From contig DIWE01000005.1 of the NCBI GenBank assembly GCA_002423435.1, positions 58,126 through 122,125 on the forward strand: a DNA stretch of 64,000 bases, given 5' to 3'. Source of the stretch: Clostridiales bacterium UBA6114 (GTDB taxonomy: Bacteria; Bacillota; Clostridia; Oscillospirales; Butyricicoccaceae). The notes beneath the pieces were generated by a model. That model was not told the origin of the DNA, did not search any database, and saw only the letters and a program-made list of their open reading frames with translations. Position numbers and translations under genes: made by a program. Of the stretch, positions 1 through 8,887 are shown in pieces (positions within the stretch are counted from its first letter, which is position 1; each line of letters starts with the position of its first letter).

Positions 1-1
1 C

Positions 2-784
2 ACCGGCGGAGAAATCCTGTTTGAGGGACAACCCATATTGAATATGAATACAAAAGACCTTATGCATCTGCGCGGCAACAAAATTTCGATGATTTTTCAG
101 AATCCGCTTACGTCCCTGAATCCGGTGTTTACCATCGGCGAGCAGATCGCTCTGGTTCTGCGCAAGCATCAGGGGATGGCCAATGCGCAGGCCACGAAGC
201 GCGCCGGCGAGCTGCTTGAAATTGTCGGGATTCCATCCTATCGCGTCACAGAGTTTCCCAACCAGTTCAGCGGCGGCATGCGGCAACGCGTTGGCATTGC
301 GGCGGCGCTGGCGTGCAATCCCTCCCTTTTGATCGCCGACGAGCCGACGACGGCGCTGGACGTTACAATCCAGGCGCAGATACTGGAACTTATGAAAGAC
401 CTGCAAAAGCAATTTTCCAGCTCCCTTTTGATGATTACGCACAACCTGGGCATCGTTGCCGAAATATGCCAGAAGGTTGCCGTTATGTACGCGGGCGTCA
501 TTATTGAATACGGTACGGTTGATGAAGTGTTTAACAACCCCATGCACGTCTATACCAGGGGCCTTATCGGTGCGCTGCCGAAGCTTACAGGGCCGCGTGA
601 AGAGCTGGCGGCGATTCCCGGCAGTGTGGCAAACCCCGAAAGGCTTCCCGAGGGCTGCAAATTCCATCCCAGATGCAGCCTGGCCGGGGAAAACTGCAAG
701 ACGGAGATTCCGCCAATGATAAAGGTGAACGCCGGCCATTGCGTTGCCTGCTTTGCGTATGCGGGGGTGCAGGGGAATGAGTGA
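2..784 (+). CDS. Peptide/opine-type ABC importer ATPase, OppD/DppD family (5' truncated)
   Basis: This is an ATP-hydrolysing subunit of an oligopeptide, dipeptide or nickel-type importer, acting at the inner face of the membrane. The gene enters from the left edge, so the Walker A region and true start are outside the window. What remains shows the Q-loop (IFQNPLTSLNP), the ABC signature FSGGMRQR, Walker B LLIADEPTTALD and the switch histidine (MITHNLG). The C-terminal oligopeptide-transporter extension carries the Cys pattern typical of OppD/DppD (CKFHPRCSLAGENC). The stop overlaps the next gene's ATG by 8 nt, so the two ATPases are translationally coupled. The permeases and binding protein presumably lie upstream, outside the window. 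Confidence 0.93.
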   Translation, partial: TGGEILFEGQPILNMNTKDLMHLRGNKISMIFQNPLTSLNPVFTIGEQIALVLRKHQGMANAQATKRAGELLEIVGIPSYRVTEFPNQFSGGMRQRVGIAAALACNPSLLIADEPTTALDVTIQAQILELMKDLQKQFSSSLLMITHNLGIVAEICQKVAVMYAGVIIEYGTVDEVFNNPMHVYTRGLIGALPKLTGPREELAAIPGSVANPERLPEGCKFHPRCSLAGENCKTEIPPMIKVNAGHCVACFAYAGVQGNE

Positions 785-1808
785 AGCGGCCAAAACTCCG
801 TTGATTGAGGTGCACGACCTCCGAAAATACTTTGATATCAAAAACAGGGGGAAGCTGCACGCCGTCGACGATATCAGCTTTAATATCTACGCCGGTGAAA
901 CGCTTGGCCTTGTCGGGGAGAGCGGATGCGGAAAAAGCACCGTGGGCAACGTGCTGATGCGCCTTTTGCCCGCGACCGGCGGCCAGATGCTGTATCGCGG
1001 TAAAGATATCCTGTTTGCCGGCAATGCGGAAATCCTCGAATACCGGAAGAAGATACAGATTATCTTCCAGGATCCCTACTCCTCCCTGAACCCGAAGAAA
1101 ACCATCCGAAGCATTTTATCCGAGGCCTATCTGATACATAAGCTTGCAAAGGGTGCGGCCCTCATGCAGCGCATAAACGAGTTGTGCGACATGACCGGCA
1201 TCAGCAAGGATATGCTGGAAAAATACCCCCATGAGCTGGATGGCGGAAAACGCCAGCTTGTCGGCATTGCAAGAGCGCTGTCGCTGAATCCCGAGTTTAT
1301 CGTCTGTGACGAGCCTGTGTCTGCACTGGATGTTTCGGTACAGGCCACCATCATCAACCTGTTGATGAACCTGCAGAAAAAGCTTGGGGTTGCCTATCTG
1401 TTCATTTCGCACGATTTGAGCGTTGTACGGCATATCTCACAGCGAATTGCCGTTATGTATCTCGGCCAGATAGTGGAGTCGGCTCCCACCGATGAAATGT
1501 TCGAGAATCCGTGCCATCCATATACGGTTGCACTTTTATCGGCTGTGCCTAAAATTGATACCTCCAATAAGATGTCCCGCATTGTTCTTAAGGGTGATGT
1601 GTCGAGCCCTGTGAATCCGGGACCGGGTTGCCGCTTCGCGCCCCGCTGCTGGATGGCGCGGGATATCTGCAAGGAAAAGTCGCCTAAGCTCGCGGAGCTG
1701 TCCCCTGGACATTTTGCGGCCTGCCACTTTTATCTCGAATCCCGTAAAAAAGCTCTGAAACTGGAAAGAAATGGTCGTCGGCATCTTTGTAGCCAAGACA
1801 TTGTATGA
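777..1808 (+). CDS. Peptide/opine-type ABC importer ATPase, OppF/DppF family
   Basis: This is the second ATPase of the importer, 343 aa from the ATG at 777. That start is preferred over an upstream in-frame one because ATGAGTGA overlaps the preceding stop. Walker A (GESGCGKST) lies near residues 47-55, the Q-loop is IFQDPYSSLNP, Walker B is FIVCDEPVSALD, and the C-terminal Cys cluster CRFAPRCWMARDIC marks the OppF/DppF branch. The ABC signature is LDGGKRQ instead of the usual LSGGQ; the paralogue at 55541 has MDGGRRQ, so this may be a lineage variant. The last about 18 residues look un-conserved and run over another open frame, suggesting the 3' end was joined to foreign sequence by a deletion. 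Confidence 0.92.
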   Translation: MSEAAKTPLIEVHDLRKYFDIKNRGKLHAVDDISFNIYAGETLGLVGESGCGKSTVGNVLMRLLPATGGQMLYRGKDILFAGNAEILEYRKKIQIIFQDPYSSLNPKKTIRSILSEAYLIHKLAKGAALMQRINELCDMTGISKDMLEKYPHELDGGKRQLVGIARALSLNPEFIVCDEPVSALDVSVQATIINLLMNLQKKLGVAYLFISHDLSVVRHISQRIAVMYLGQIVESAPTDEMFENPCHPYTVALLSAVPKIDTSNKMSRIVLKGDVSSPVNPGPGCRFAPRCWMARDICKEKSPKLAELSPGHFAACHFYLESRKKALKLERNGRRHLCSQDIV

Positions 1809-1866
1809 CCAAGGTCTTAAAATTGACGAGGTCGGCGCCGCCCTCGTTATGGGTGCCGCGCCATGA
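1771..1866 (+). pseudogene. Possible C-terminal remnant of a lost gene
   Basis: A 31-codon stretch in the frame next to the OppF 3' end reads as protein-like sequence (it contains VVGIFVAKTLYDQG and ends GAALVMGAAP). It begins at an ATG preceded by GGAAAG. I cannot name the family. Its composition is unlike random intergenic sequence, and it overlaps the atypical OppF tail, which fits a deletion junction that left the tail of an older gene. Confidence 0.3.
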
Positions 1867-2065
1867 GCTTTATGTAAAACTAAGCAGATACTTACCGATT
1901 GATGATGTTTGATTTCAAGTTCATATCATTTGCTTGTCACGGGCGCGGCGCGAGATGGAGATTTTTGGTGATATCCGCCTCGATGAAAATACAACCCGAA
2001 CCCGTTGACCTTCTGGATGCCATTTACAGCGTTCCCATCTGATGCTAAACCGCTAAATAAAAACC

Positions 2066-2085
2066 CACTTTGAAGTGTTTTTTTT
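2066..2085 (+). terminator. Putative terminator after the opp ATPase genes
   Basis: A small stem CACTT/AAGTG with a 2-nt loop is flanked by an A-rich left side and followed by eight T residues. It is weak by stem length, but it is the only T-tract hairpin seen downstream of 1808 before the LysR gene. Confidence 0.45.
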
Positions 2086-2141
2086 ATTTATACCCTCTTT
2101 AGTAAGTTCCGCGGGAGGCGGAACAAATAGCCACCCGCTAA

Positions 2142-2203
2142 GTGAAATGATAACCTCTAAGCAGGCAGAAAAACCACTGTTTACTTAGGGGTTATCACTT
2201 CAT
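2142..2203. repeat. 20-nt imperfect inverted repeat in gene-poor DNA
   Basis: Arms 2142-2161 and 2184-2203 match in inverted orientation at 17 of 20 positions, separated by 22 nt. The core is GATAACCTCTAAG against CTTAGGGGTTATC. No T-tract follows, so it is more likely an element end, a binding site or a decayed insertion trace than a terminator. Confidence 0.5.
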
Positions 2204-2550
2204 GAAAGGGGTGGTCTTGACTCGCTTTAAATTTATCGATGGCTGTGCTATATAAGCCGTCCATTCTTACATACTTGTGTTGGAACTAATTTATGACAAC
2301 TGGAGTGCGCTTTTTAGGGCCTTGTGACGCTATAGATGGGGAATTATTATGGCTCTTTAGGGTTTTTCACTTCGGCCAGCCAGATAATCGATAGATACAT
2401 CAAAATAATCGACCAGAGAAAGAAGTATATCAGACTTTCGCAATGGATACCTGCTACTGGATGAGGCAGGTTTGTATGTAGACAGATCAAAGGTTAAGCG
2501 CAGGAAAATTAGGTGCCACTTTTAGTATATTAATCAGCATTTATATCTGG

Positions 2551-3453
2551 TCAAAAAGTGTCTATGTAGAGCGACATATTTTTACAGATATCGATAAACG
2601 CGCTCATGGCTTTGCTTTTGTATTTATCCTTGTGGTAAGCGACGTAAAGCGGCTGATCCAAGGTGATTCCATTGAGACGAAAACCATGTAATTCGCCGGA
2701 TAGACATTCATTTCTGACCATATATTTGGAAAGCAATGAAATACCACGGTTTTTGGCCACCCATTCTTTGACCAATGACGGGTTATTACAGTACCAGTTG
2801 CTTTTAATTTCCATATGATTATTTCTCATATAATTTTCAAGGACCTGTCGGGTTCCGCTGGACTCAGACTGGAGTACGAAAAGCTGGTTTTTTAGTTCTT
2901 GAGGGTCAATAACGTCGCGCCCATAAAATGGATGTTCTCTACCGCAGATAAAGCAAAATTCATCCTGAAAAAAAGGAATGGTGATGATGTCGCCGCTTTC
3001 CAGCTTGTTGCCGAGTATAGCGACATCCAGCCCGTTGTCCAGCAGCCTGCTCTCGGCAAAGGAGGCTGAGAAGGAAAATACTTTGATTATAATATCTGGA
3101 ATCCTCGTGGACAGCTCCTGCACCAAAAGATCGATAAACTGGGTTGCAGCGGCACTGGAGCCTATGCGAAAAATGTACGAATGTCTAAGCTCTTTAATGT
3201 GATCTTCCATATTTTCGAACTTTGTAAGGATATCCGTCGCGTCTTTTAAGAGCTCACGGCCGATGTCTGTGATAACCAGCTTTTTGCATAACCGTTCAAA
3301 CAGAATGATATTGTAATATCCTTCCAGCTCTGAAATTGCCTGACTAATTGTTGACTGGGACAAATAGAGCGTCAATGAAGCCTCGCTCATCTTTCCCTGT
3401 TTGGCAACTTCGGTAAAAATCTTCAGGTGTCGCAGCGTTGGCATAATAGACAT
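2551..3453 (-). CDS. LysR-family transcriptional regulator
   Basis: This is a DNA-binding regulator of about 300 aa. The N-terminal winged helix-turn-helix is clear (LRHLKIFTEVAKQGKMSEAS, then LSQSTISQAISELE), followed by the LysR substrate-binding fold (IRIGSSAAATQF-type segment to the C terminus). It is transcribed away from the racemase/aminotransferase run at 3742, the usual arrangement for a LysR regulator of that operon, with a small-molecule effector expected. The start is uncertain: in-frame ATGs are at 3453 and 3444, neither with a good ribosome site, and a longer GTG start at 3531 adds sequence not typical of the family. A good GAAGGAG site instead serves an out-of-frame ATG at 3488. 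Confidence 0.9.
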   Translation of the reverse strand: MSIMPTLRHLKIFTEVAKQGKMSEASLTLYLSQSTISQAISELEGYYNIILFERLCKKLVITDIGRELLKDATDILTKFENMEDHIKELRHSYIFRIGSSAAATQFIDLLVQELSTRIPDIIIKVFSFSASFAESRLLDNGLDVAILGNKLESGDIITIPFFQDEFCFICGREHPFYGRDVIDPQELKNQLFVLQSESSGTRQVLENYMRNNHMEIKSNWYCNNPSLVKEWVAKNRGISLLSKYMVRNECLSGELHGFRLNGITLDQPLYVAYHKDKYKSKAMSAFIDICKNMSLYIDTF

Positions 3454-3741
3454 ACTATGAAGCACATTGTTCGAAACAATGTGATCATATTCTCCTTCTG
3501 TCAATATAGAGAGACCAACTGGCTGATTCACAAATTCAAAAAAATGTTAAATCCAAACTATCGATTTTTACAGATTTAATAATAGCAAATTGACCACCTC
3601 TTGTCCAGTATTTTACATGTCGTTTTACCTATAAATACGATCTGTTTTCCCGACTTTACTCTGAAAAGGCGCCGTGCTATCCTAATGATGTCAGAGATTG
3701 GTAAGCGGCTGTTTTGTTTCATAGGAAAGAGAGTGACAGAC

Positions 3742-4482
3742 ATGATATTTCACGGCAACAGGTCCAATTATGGCGAACCGATCGGTATTTTAATGAACGA
3801 CACCCACTTTCCAAGGGTGCCTGGCGATATCGGGAACGCTAACACCTTCAGATTTCCGGTACGCTACAAGCTTATGAAGGGAGCATGGTACGGCACGGTA
3901 GTCGCTGATCCCGATTACAGCTTCATTCAAAAATACATCGACGCAGCGAATGAACTGGCCGATGACGGATGCAAGGCCGTTGCCACCAGCTGCGGCTTTT
4001 TGGCGCTGTTTCACAAGGAAGTTTCCAGCGCCGTGAAGGTTCCGTTTATTTCATCGAGCCTATTGCAGGTCAAATATGTTCACGATCTCTTACCAAAAGG
4101 GAAAAAGGTCGGCATAGTCACCGTTAACAGCGAAAAGCTGACGCAACGCCACTTTGAGGCCGTCGGCATCAGCGACATTCCCATGGCTGTCGCGGGGCTT
4201 CAGGGTACCTATTTGGGGGAACTGCTCGCCGTCCACCGCCCGGATCTGGACTATGATAAGGCTGAGAAAAGTATGCTGGACGTCACTGCGAAGCTTTGCA
4301 CGGAAAATCCCGATATTGGCGCGCTGGTGTTCGAGTGTACCAATATGCCGCCTTATTCGCACGCCGTTCAGATGGCCTGCAAGGTGCCGGTGTTCAATAT
4401 CATAACCCTCATAAACTATGTCGCCATGGCCGTTGACCAACAGCCATACAGCAATTACCAGCCATACTATGGGTTCCTTTGA
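3742..4482 (+). CDS. Aspartate/glutamate/hydantoin racemase family protein
   Basis: This is a cofactor-independent racemase-fold enzyme of 246 aa from the ATG at 3742, which has AGGAAAGAG about ten bases upstream. The two catalytic-type cysteines are visible, in ATSCGF of the N-terminal half and in FECTNMPPY of the C-terminal half; family members use two cysteines for two-base proton exchange. An upstream in-frame extension to 3601 lacks family character. It is first in a run of amino- and hydroxy-acid enzymes and is divergent from the LysR gene, so it likely acts on an amino acid or related alpha-substituted acid. The exact substrate cannot be read from sequence; maleate or arylmalonate-type activities are alternatives. 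Confidence 0.85.
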   Translation: MIFHGNRSNYGEPIGILMNDTHFPRVPGDIGNANTFRFPVRYKLMKGAWYGTVVADPDYSFIQKYIDAANELADDGCKAVATSCGFLALFHKEVSSAVKVPFISSSLLQVKYVHDLLPKGKKVGIVTVNSEKLTQRHFEAVGISDIPMAVAGLQGTYLGELLAVHRPDLDYDKAEKSMLDVTAKLCTENPDIGALVFECTNMPPYSHAVQMACKVPVFNIITLINYVAMAVDQQPYSNYQPYYGFL

Positions 4483-4544
4483 CATTCGAATCCTGAAAGG
4501 CTTTGCACGAAACCAAATTTTTAGAAAAGTTGAGGAATAGACGA

Positions 4545-5819
4545 ATGAATAAGCAAGGTGAATTTTTATCCCCCAAACTTATGGACGAAATCCGTGCCCA
4601 ATTCTGTTATGTGCGCGAAGATCCTGAAATCGGCAAGCGTATCTTTTTTGAAAATGCCGGCGGTTCTCTGCGCCTGAGATCGGTAGCCGAGCTGAAAGAG
4701 AATATCGAAGCGCTTCCAAACTGCCCCGATCGCTTTAACCACACCTCGCTGATCCTGAAAGGTATGCAGAAAAAAGGGATCGACGACATAATGCATGTTG
4801 TTTTCGGTGCAAAGAGCGGCGCGCTCATCAGCGAGCTGACCGCATCCCAGACGATGTTCCAGTTGGCCAGGGCTGCTGCTGAAAACACAGCCGGCACCAA
4901 CTTTGTCACCACCGTCCTCGAGCATCCGTCCGCCTATGACAGCGTGAGATTTTACGCTGAAAAATTCGGGCGCGAGCTGCGCGAGATGCCCGTCGATCCG
5001 GTAACCAAGAGAATCGAAGCGGCTGATGTCTCGAAGTATGTCGATAAGAATACCGGCATCTTCAGTATGATGCTTGCCTCCAATATCACCGGTGTGGTTA
5101 TGGATGCCGAGGCCATTTTCGCAGAAGTCCGCAGGATTAACCCCTCTGTTTTTATTCTCAGCGATGCTGTACAGCACGCGCCTCATGGCGCCATCGATGT
5201 TGAAAAGCTCGGCGTGGATGGCCTGGATATCGCTCCATACAAAATGTTCGGTTGCCGCGGATGCGGTTTTGCCTATGTTTCTGACCGTCTGGCCACTGTT
5301 TCCCATCACAAGGTATACGGCAAGGAAGACAACATATGGGCGCTGGGCAGTCCCTGTCCCTCCAACTTTGGCGCCATGTCGGCTGTTGTTGATTATGTGT
5401 GCTGGCTGGGTTCACAGTTCGTTGAAGGCACCGACCGCAGGGCGCTGTATGTAGAGGGTATGGAACGCATTCATCAGCATGAGCAGGCATTGCTCGAACG
5501 CATGCTTAACGGCTCACAAAATGTCCCCGGTCTGTATAACATCAAAGGCGTGCGTGTCTGCGGCCTAACTCCGCTGGCCGAAGCGCGCGACCTGATTATA
5601 GCCATTGCATTTGATAATCTCGATCCCAAATCGGCTACCGAGGAATACGAAAAGCGCAACGTGATCGTCTTCCAGCGCATGAATTCCAACCCGTTTTCCA
5701 AGCGCCCCGTGGAAGCTATCGGGGAAACCGGTGTAATTCGCGTCTCACCGCTGCACTGCCATGGGCCTGAGGATGTCGATGAGTATCTCAAAATAACTCA
5801 AGAGATTGCCAAGCTTTAG
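4545..5819 (+). CDS. Class V PLP-dependent aminotransferase/lyase-fold enzyme
   Basis: This cytoplasmic pyridoxal-phosphate enzyme is 424 aa from the ATG at 4545, which has TGAGGAA seven bases upstream; a TTG start at 4503 is less likely. The fold family of cysteine desulfurases, isopenicillin-N epimerases and selenocysteine lyases is indicated by DAVQHAPH, with the PLP phosphate/ring residues, and by the Schiff-base lysine in APYKMFGCRGCGF. It lacks the C-terminal active-site Cys loop (RSGxxC) expected in a cysteine desulfurase, so amino-acid transamination, beta-elimination or epimerisation is more likely. It sits just downstream of the racemase, probably in the same transcript. Confidence 0.82.
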   Translation: MNKQGEFLSPKLMDEIRAQFCYVREDPEIGKRIFFENAGGSLRLRSVAELKENIEALPNCPDRFNHTSLILKGMQKKGIDDIMHVVFGAKSGALISELTASQTMFQLARAAAENTAGTNFVTTVLEHPSAYDSVRFYAEKFGRELREMPVDPVTKRIEAADVSKYVDKNTGIFSMMLASNITGVVMDAEAIFAEVRRINPSVFILSDAVQHAPHGAIDVEKLGVDGLDIAPYKMFGCRGCGFAYVSDRLATVSHHKVYGKEDNIWALGSPCPSNFGAMSAVVDYVCWLGSQFVEGTDRRALYVEGMERIHQHEQALLERMLNGSQNVPGLYNIKGVRVCGLTPLAEARDLIIAIAFDNLDPKSATEEYEKRNVIVFQRMNSNPFSKRPVEAIGETGVIRVSPLHCHGPEDVDEYLKITQEIAKL

Positions 5820-6000
5820 AGCCGGTCTTATTCTTGACAGTGTGAAGGCTTTTGTCGATAAGGGCCTGCCGAGCGGGCTTAAGCGGATGCCGTTAACGAT
5901 TGACAAGCGGCGCCCGGTAAACATATGCCAGGGGTTTAAACGCCATGTGCCGCATCCGGGTGACGCGCTTCAGCCGACGAATATAAAACGGAGGTAAGGT

Positions 6001-6948
6001 ATGTACAAGGTTCTTATACCGGAGGACATTGCGCAAAGCGGCAAGGATTATCTGACCCAGAGGGGATACCACCTTAAGGTGGGGGTTCCCACCGATATTG
6101 AAAGCCTCAGGCGCGAGGTGGCCGACGCAGACGCCCTGATTGTGCGCAACACGAGATATCCCAAAGAGGTGCTCGAGGCCGGAAAACGGCTTAAGGTAGT
6201 TGCGCGTCACGGCACCGGAGTGGATAACATCGACGTGGAGGCGGCCGAGGCGATGGGTATCTGGGTGGTAAACGGACCGATTGCCAATATAAACGCTGTA
6301 GCCGAGCATACGGTGGGGATGATGATGGCGCTGAGCTGCCATATACTCCGCTGCGATGAGAGAACCCGCGCCGGCGATTGGAGCTACCGCCTGAAAATGC
6401 AGAGACGGGAATTGCGCGGCCAGGTCCTCGGGCTTGTCGGCTTCGGAAGAATAGGAAGCATGGTGGCTGTAAAGGCGGCAGGCCTTGGCATGAACGTCAT
6501 AGCCTATGACCTGCGGCGGCCAGACAGTCTGCCGCCGAACACCGAGATTGTGGACAGCATCGAGCTTGTAATAAAGGATGCTGATTATGTCTCGGTCCAC
6601 CTGCCTTCCACCGCCGACACAAGGGGTATGTTCAATTACGGCTTCTTCTCAAGGATGAAGCCCACGGCCTGCTTTATCAACTGTGCACGCGGCGATCTGT
6701 ATGTCGAGGCCGACCTTGTCCGCGCGCTCAAGGAGGGTTTGATAGCCGGCGCGGCGCTCGATGTATACGCCGCCGAGCCTCCGGGAGACACCGAGCTTTT
6801 GAAAATGGAGCAGGTCGTACTCTCGCAGCATAACGCCGGTCTTTCGCAGGAGAGTACCGCCAACATGTCGCTGTGCGCGGCAATGGGCGTAGACGAGGTT
6901 TTGTCGGGCATGCGGCCCAAATGGCCGGTTAACAATCCAAGCCGTTAA
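6001..6948 (+). CDS. D-2-hydroxyacid dehydrogenase (SerA-like)
   Basis: This is an NAD(P)-dependent dehydrogenase for D-2-hydroxy acids, 315 aa, related to phosphoglycerate dehydrogenase but without the C-terminal ACT domain. The Rossmann motif is LGLVGFGRIGS near residue 140. The catalytic Arg is in NCARGDL, the Glu in YAAEPPG and the His in SQHNAGLS. GGAGG is placed properly before the ATG. It probably interconverts a 2-oxo acid made by the neighbouring PLP enzyme and the matching hydroxy acid. The substrate is not determined by sequence. Confidence 0.88.
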   Translation: MYKVLIPEDIAQSGKDYLTQRGYHLKVGVPTDIESLRREVADADALIVRNTRYPKEVLEAGKRLKVVARHGTGVDNIDVEAAEAMGIWVVNGPIANINAVAEHTVGMMMALSCHILRCDERTRAGDWSYRLKMQRRELRGQVLGLVGFGRIGSMVAVKAAGLGMNVIAYDLRRPDSLPPNTEIVDSIELVIKDADYVSVHLPSTADTRGMFNYGFFSRMKPTACFINCARGDLYVEADLVRALKEGLIAGAALDVYAAEPPGDTELLKMEQVVLSQHNAGLSQESTANMSLCAAMGVDEVLSGMRPKWPVNNPSR

Positions 6949-6995
6949 ACATATTTCCCACACCGGTACCAGGATAAACGAAGGGGGGAGAACAG

Positions 6996-7898
6996 ATGAA
7001 AACAGACTTCATAAAAGGGATTGTGGTACCGATTCTTACGCCGATCGACAAGGATGAAAAAATTGATGTAAAGGTGTTGCGCAGACAGGTTGATTTTGTC
7101 ATCGATGGCGGAGTTCTTGGTATCCTCGCTTACGGGAGCAACGGAGAATTTTATGCCGTTGAGGACGATCAGTTAAAACTCGGATTAGAGGTTATACTTG
7201 ACCAGGCAAACAAGAGAGTCCCTATCTATATGGGTATTGGCGCAGTCAGCACCAATAAATGTATAAAAATCGCTGAAATGGCGCAGGCGGCCGGTGCGGA
7301 CGGGATCTCGGTTCTTCAGCCGATGTTTCTAAAACCCAATGAAACGGAGCTTTATGAACATTTTAAGGCAATTGCGCAGGCAGTCCCCAATATGCCGATG
7401 CTGCTTTACAATAATCCCGGCAGAGTCGGATATACGATATCGGCCGACTTGGTTGAAAGCTTGGCGAAAGAAATTGAAAACATTGTCGGCATGAAGGATT
7501 CCAGCGGGGATATGACTCAAACCGCCGAGTTTATCAGGCGTACACGGCCTTATAATTTTAAGGTGTTCGGCGGAAAAGATACCATGATTTATGCGGCACT
7601 GGCACACGGGGCGGCGGGCTGCGTAGCAACGACGGCTAACTTTGTCCCCGAGTTGGTTTGCTCGATCTATAATAAATATGTATCGGGGGACTTTTGCGGC
7701 GCCTTGGAAGCGCAATATGTATTAAACCCGATCAGACTGACGATGGATAAAGCAAGCTTTCCGGTTGGAACAAAAGATTTGGCAAATATCGTAGGACTTG
7801 ATGTCGGCAACCCCTACCTGCCCAATCAGAGGACGCCGGAAGGCCCGGTTTTGGAGCAGATGAGAGCAGAGCTGCGGAAATACATGCAAAAGCAATAA
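6996..7898 (+). CDS. DapA/NAL-family class I aldolase or dehydratase
   Basis: This is a Schiff-base aldolase-fold enzyme of 300 aa. The catalytic lysine is in GMKDSSGD and the conserved tyrosine in YNNPGRVGY; GSNGEF corresponds to the GTTGE pyruvate-carboxylate loop of the family. Relatives make dihydrodipicolinate or cleave sialic acid, 2-keto-3-deoxy acids or 4-hydroxy-2-oxoglutarate. Because it sits between a hydroxyacid dehydrogenase and a tartronate-semialdehyde-type reductase, a catabolic 2-oxo acid aldolase or dehydratase role is more plausible than lysine synthesis. AGGGGGGAG precedes the ATG. Confidence 0.87.
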   Translation: MKTDFIKGIVVPILTPIDKDEKIDVKVLRRQVDFVIDGGVLGILAYGSNGEFYAVEDDQLKLGLEVILDQANKRVPIYMGIGAVSTNKCIKIAEMAQAAGADGISVLQPMFLKPNETELYEHFKAIAQAVPNMPMLLYNNPGRVGYTISADLVESLAKEIENIVGMKDSSGDMTQTAEFIRRTRPYNFKVFGGKDTMIYAALAHGAAGCVATTANFVPELVCSIYNKYVSGDFCGALEAQYVLNPIRLTMDKASFPVGTKDLANIVGLDVGNPYLPNQRTPEGPVLEQMRAELRKYMQKQ

Positions 7899-7924
7899 AA
7901 TAGACATAGAAGGGGGCATAAAAC

Positions 7925-8809
7925 ATGAAAATAGGTTTGATCGGTTTAGGTATTATGGGAAAGCCCATGGCAAAGAATATCTTAAAGCATGGCTATGATT
8001 TAACGGTAGCCGACATAAATAAAGAAGCCGTTGCGGAAGTCGCAGCGGCGGGCGCGAAATCCGCTGAAAACGGAAGGGAAATCGCAAAGCTGTGCGACGT
8101 TATTCTGACGATGCTCCCGAATTCGCCGCACGTAAAGACCGTAGTGCTCGGCGAGGGCGGCGTGATAGAAACGGTTAAACCCGGCAGCACATTCATTGAC
8201 ATGAGCTCCATAAACCCGATCGCATCAAAGGAGATTGCGGGGGAACTCGCCAAAAAAGGCGTAAAGATGCTGGACGCGCCCGTGAGCGGCGGGGAGCCGA
8301 AGGCGATTGACGGAACTCTGTCCATTATGGTTGGCGGAGAGCGGGAGGTATTTGAGCAGTTTAAGCCTCTTCTGGAAACGATGGGCACATCGATCGTGCT
8401 CTGCGGCAGCATCGGCGCGGGCAACACCACGAAGCTTGCAAACCAGGTTATCGTTGCGGTAAACATTGCGGCGGTCGGCGAGGCCTTTATGCTGGCGAAA
8501 AAAACCGGTGTCGATCCGCAGCTTGTTTTTGAGGCGATCAAGGGCGGTCTTGCGGGCAGTACGGTCATGAATGCGAAAGCTCCCATGATGATGGCGGCAG
8601 ATTATAAACCCGGGTTTAAGATCGATTTGCATATAAAGGACCTGACAAACGCACTTGACGCCGGACATACCGTCGGGGCGCCGCTTCCTTTGTCGGCCGC
8701 CGTGATGGAGATGCTGCAGACATTAAAAGCGGACGGCTGCGGTCAGGAAGACCACAGCGCGCTTGTAAAGTATTATGAAAAAATTACCGGAATAACCATA
8801 GCCGATTGA
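7925..8809 (+). CDS. Beta-hydroxyacid dehydrogenase, GarR/3-hydroxyisobutyrate dehydrogenase family
   Basis: This is an NAD(P)-dependent beta-hydroxyacid dehydrogenase of 294 aa. The N-terminal nucleotide motif is GLGIMGKPMAKN, the substrate loop is DAPVSGGEPKA, and the catalytic lysine is in GNTTKLANQ. The family reduces tartronate semialdehyde to glycerate or oxidises 3-hydroxyisobutyrate or similar acids. AAGGGGGC lies before the ATG, 26 nt after the aldolase stop, so both are co-transcribed. The aldolase-reductase pairing suggests breakdown of a sugar acid or hydroxy amino acid to a C3 semialdehyde and its reduction. Confidence 0.9.
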   Translation: MKIGLIGLGIMGKPMAKNILKHGYDLTVADINKEAVAEVAAAGAKSAENGREIAKLCDVILTMLPNSPHVKTVVLGEGGVIETVKPGSTFIDMSSINPIASKEIAGELAKKGVKMLDAPVSGGEPKAIDGTLSIMVGGEREVFEQFKPLLETMGTSIVLCGSIGAGNTTKLANQVIVAVNIAAVGEAFMLAKKTGVDPQLVFEAIKGGLAGSTVMNAKAPMMMAADYKPGFKIDLHIKDLTNALDAGHTVGAPLPLSAAVMEMLQTLKADGCGQEDHSALVKYYEKITGITIAD

Positions 8810-8887
8810 AAACTGGAAACAAAGTGAGGAGAATTTCTTGAAATCATTCCATAGAATAAATAATGATTAAAAGGGTTGAAGGAAATT

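Larger units (their letters stand above)
1867..2550. other. Gene-poor stretch between opp ATPases and the LysR gene
   Basis: No intact gene is visible. It holds a T-tract hairpin, a short GTTCCGC/GCGGAAC hairpin (2106-2124), a 20-nt imperfect inverted repeat at 2142-2203, and a roughly 33-codon open stretch near 2355-2455 (contains IIDRYIKIIDQRKKYI) that ends in a stop. The stretch could be a decayed mobile-element gene, but I do not recognise it. Confidence 0.5.

Noticed and set aside
5806..5997. A 63-residue frame between the PLP enzyme and the hydroxyacid dehydrogenase
   Set aside because: It starts inside the upstream gene, has no ribosome site and shows no family character.
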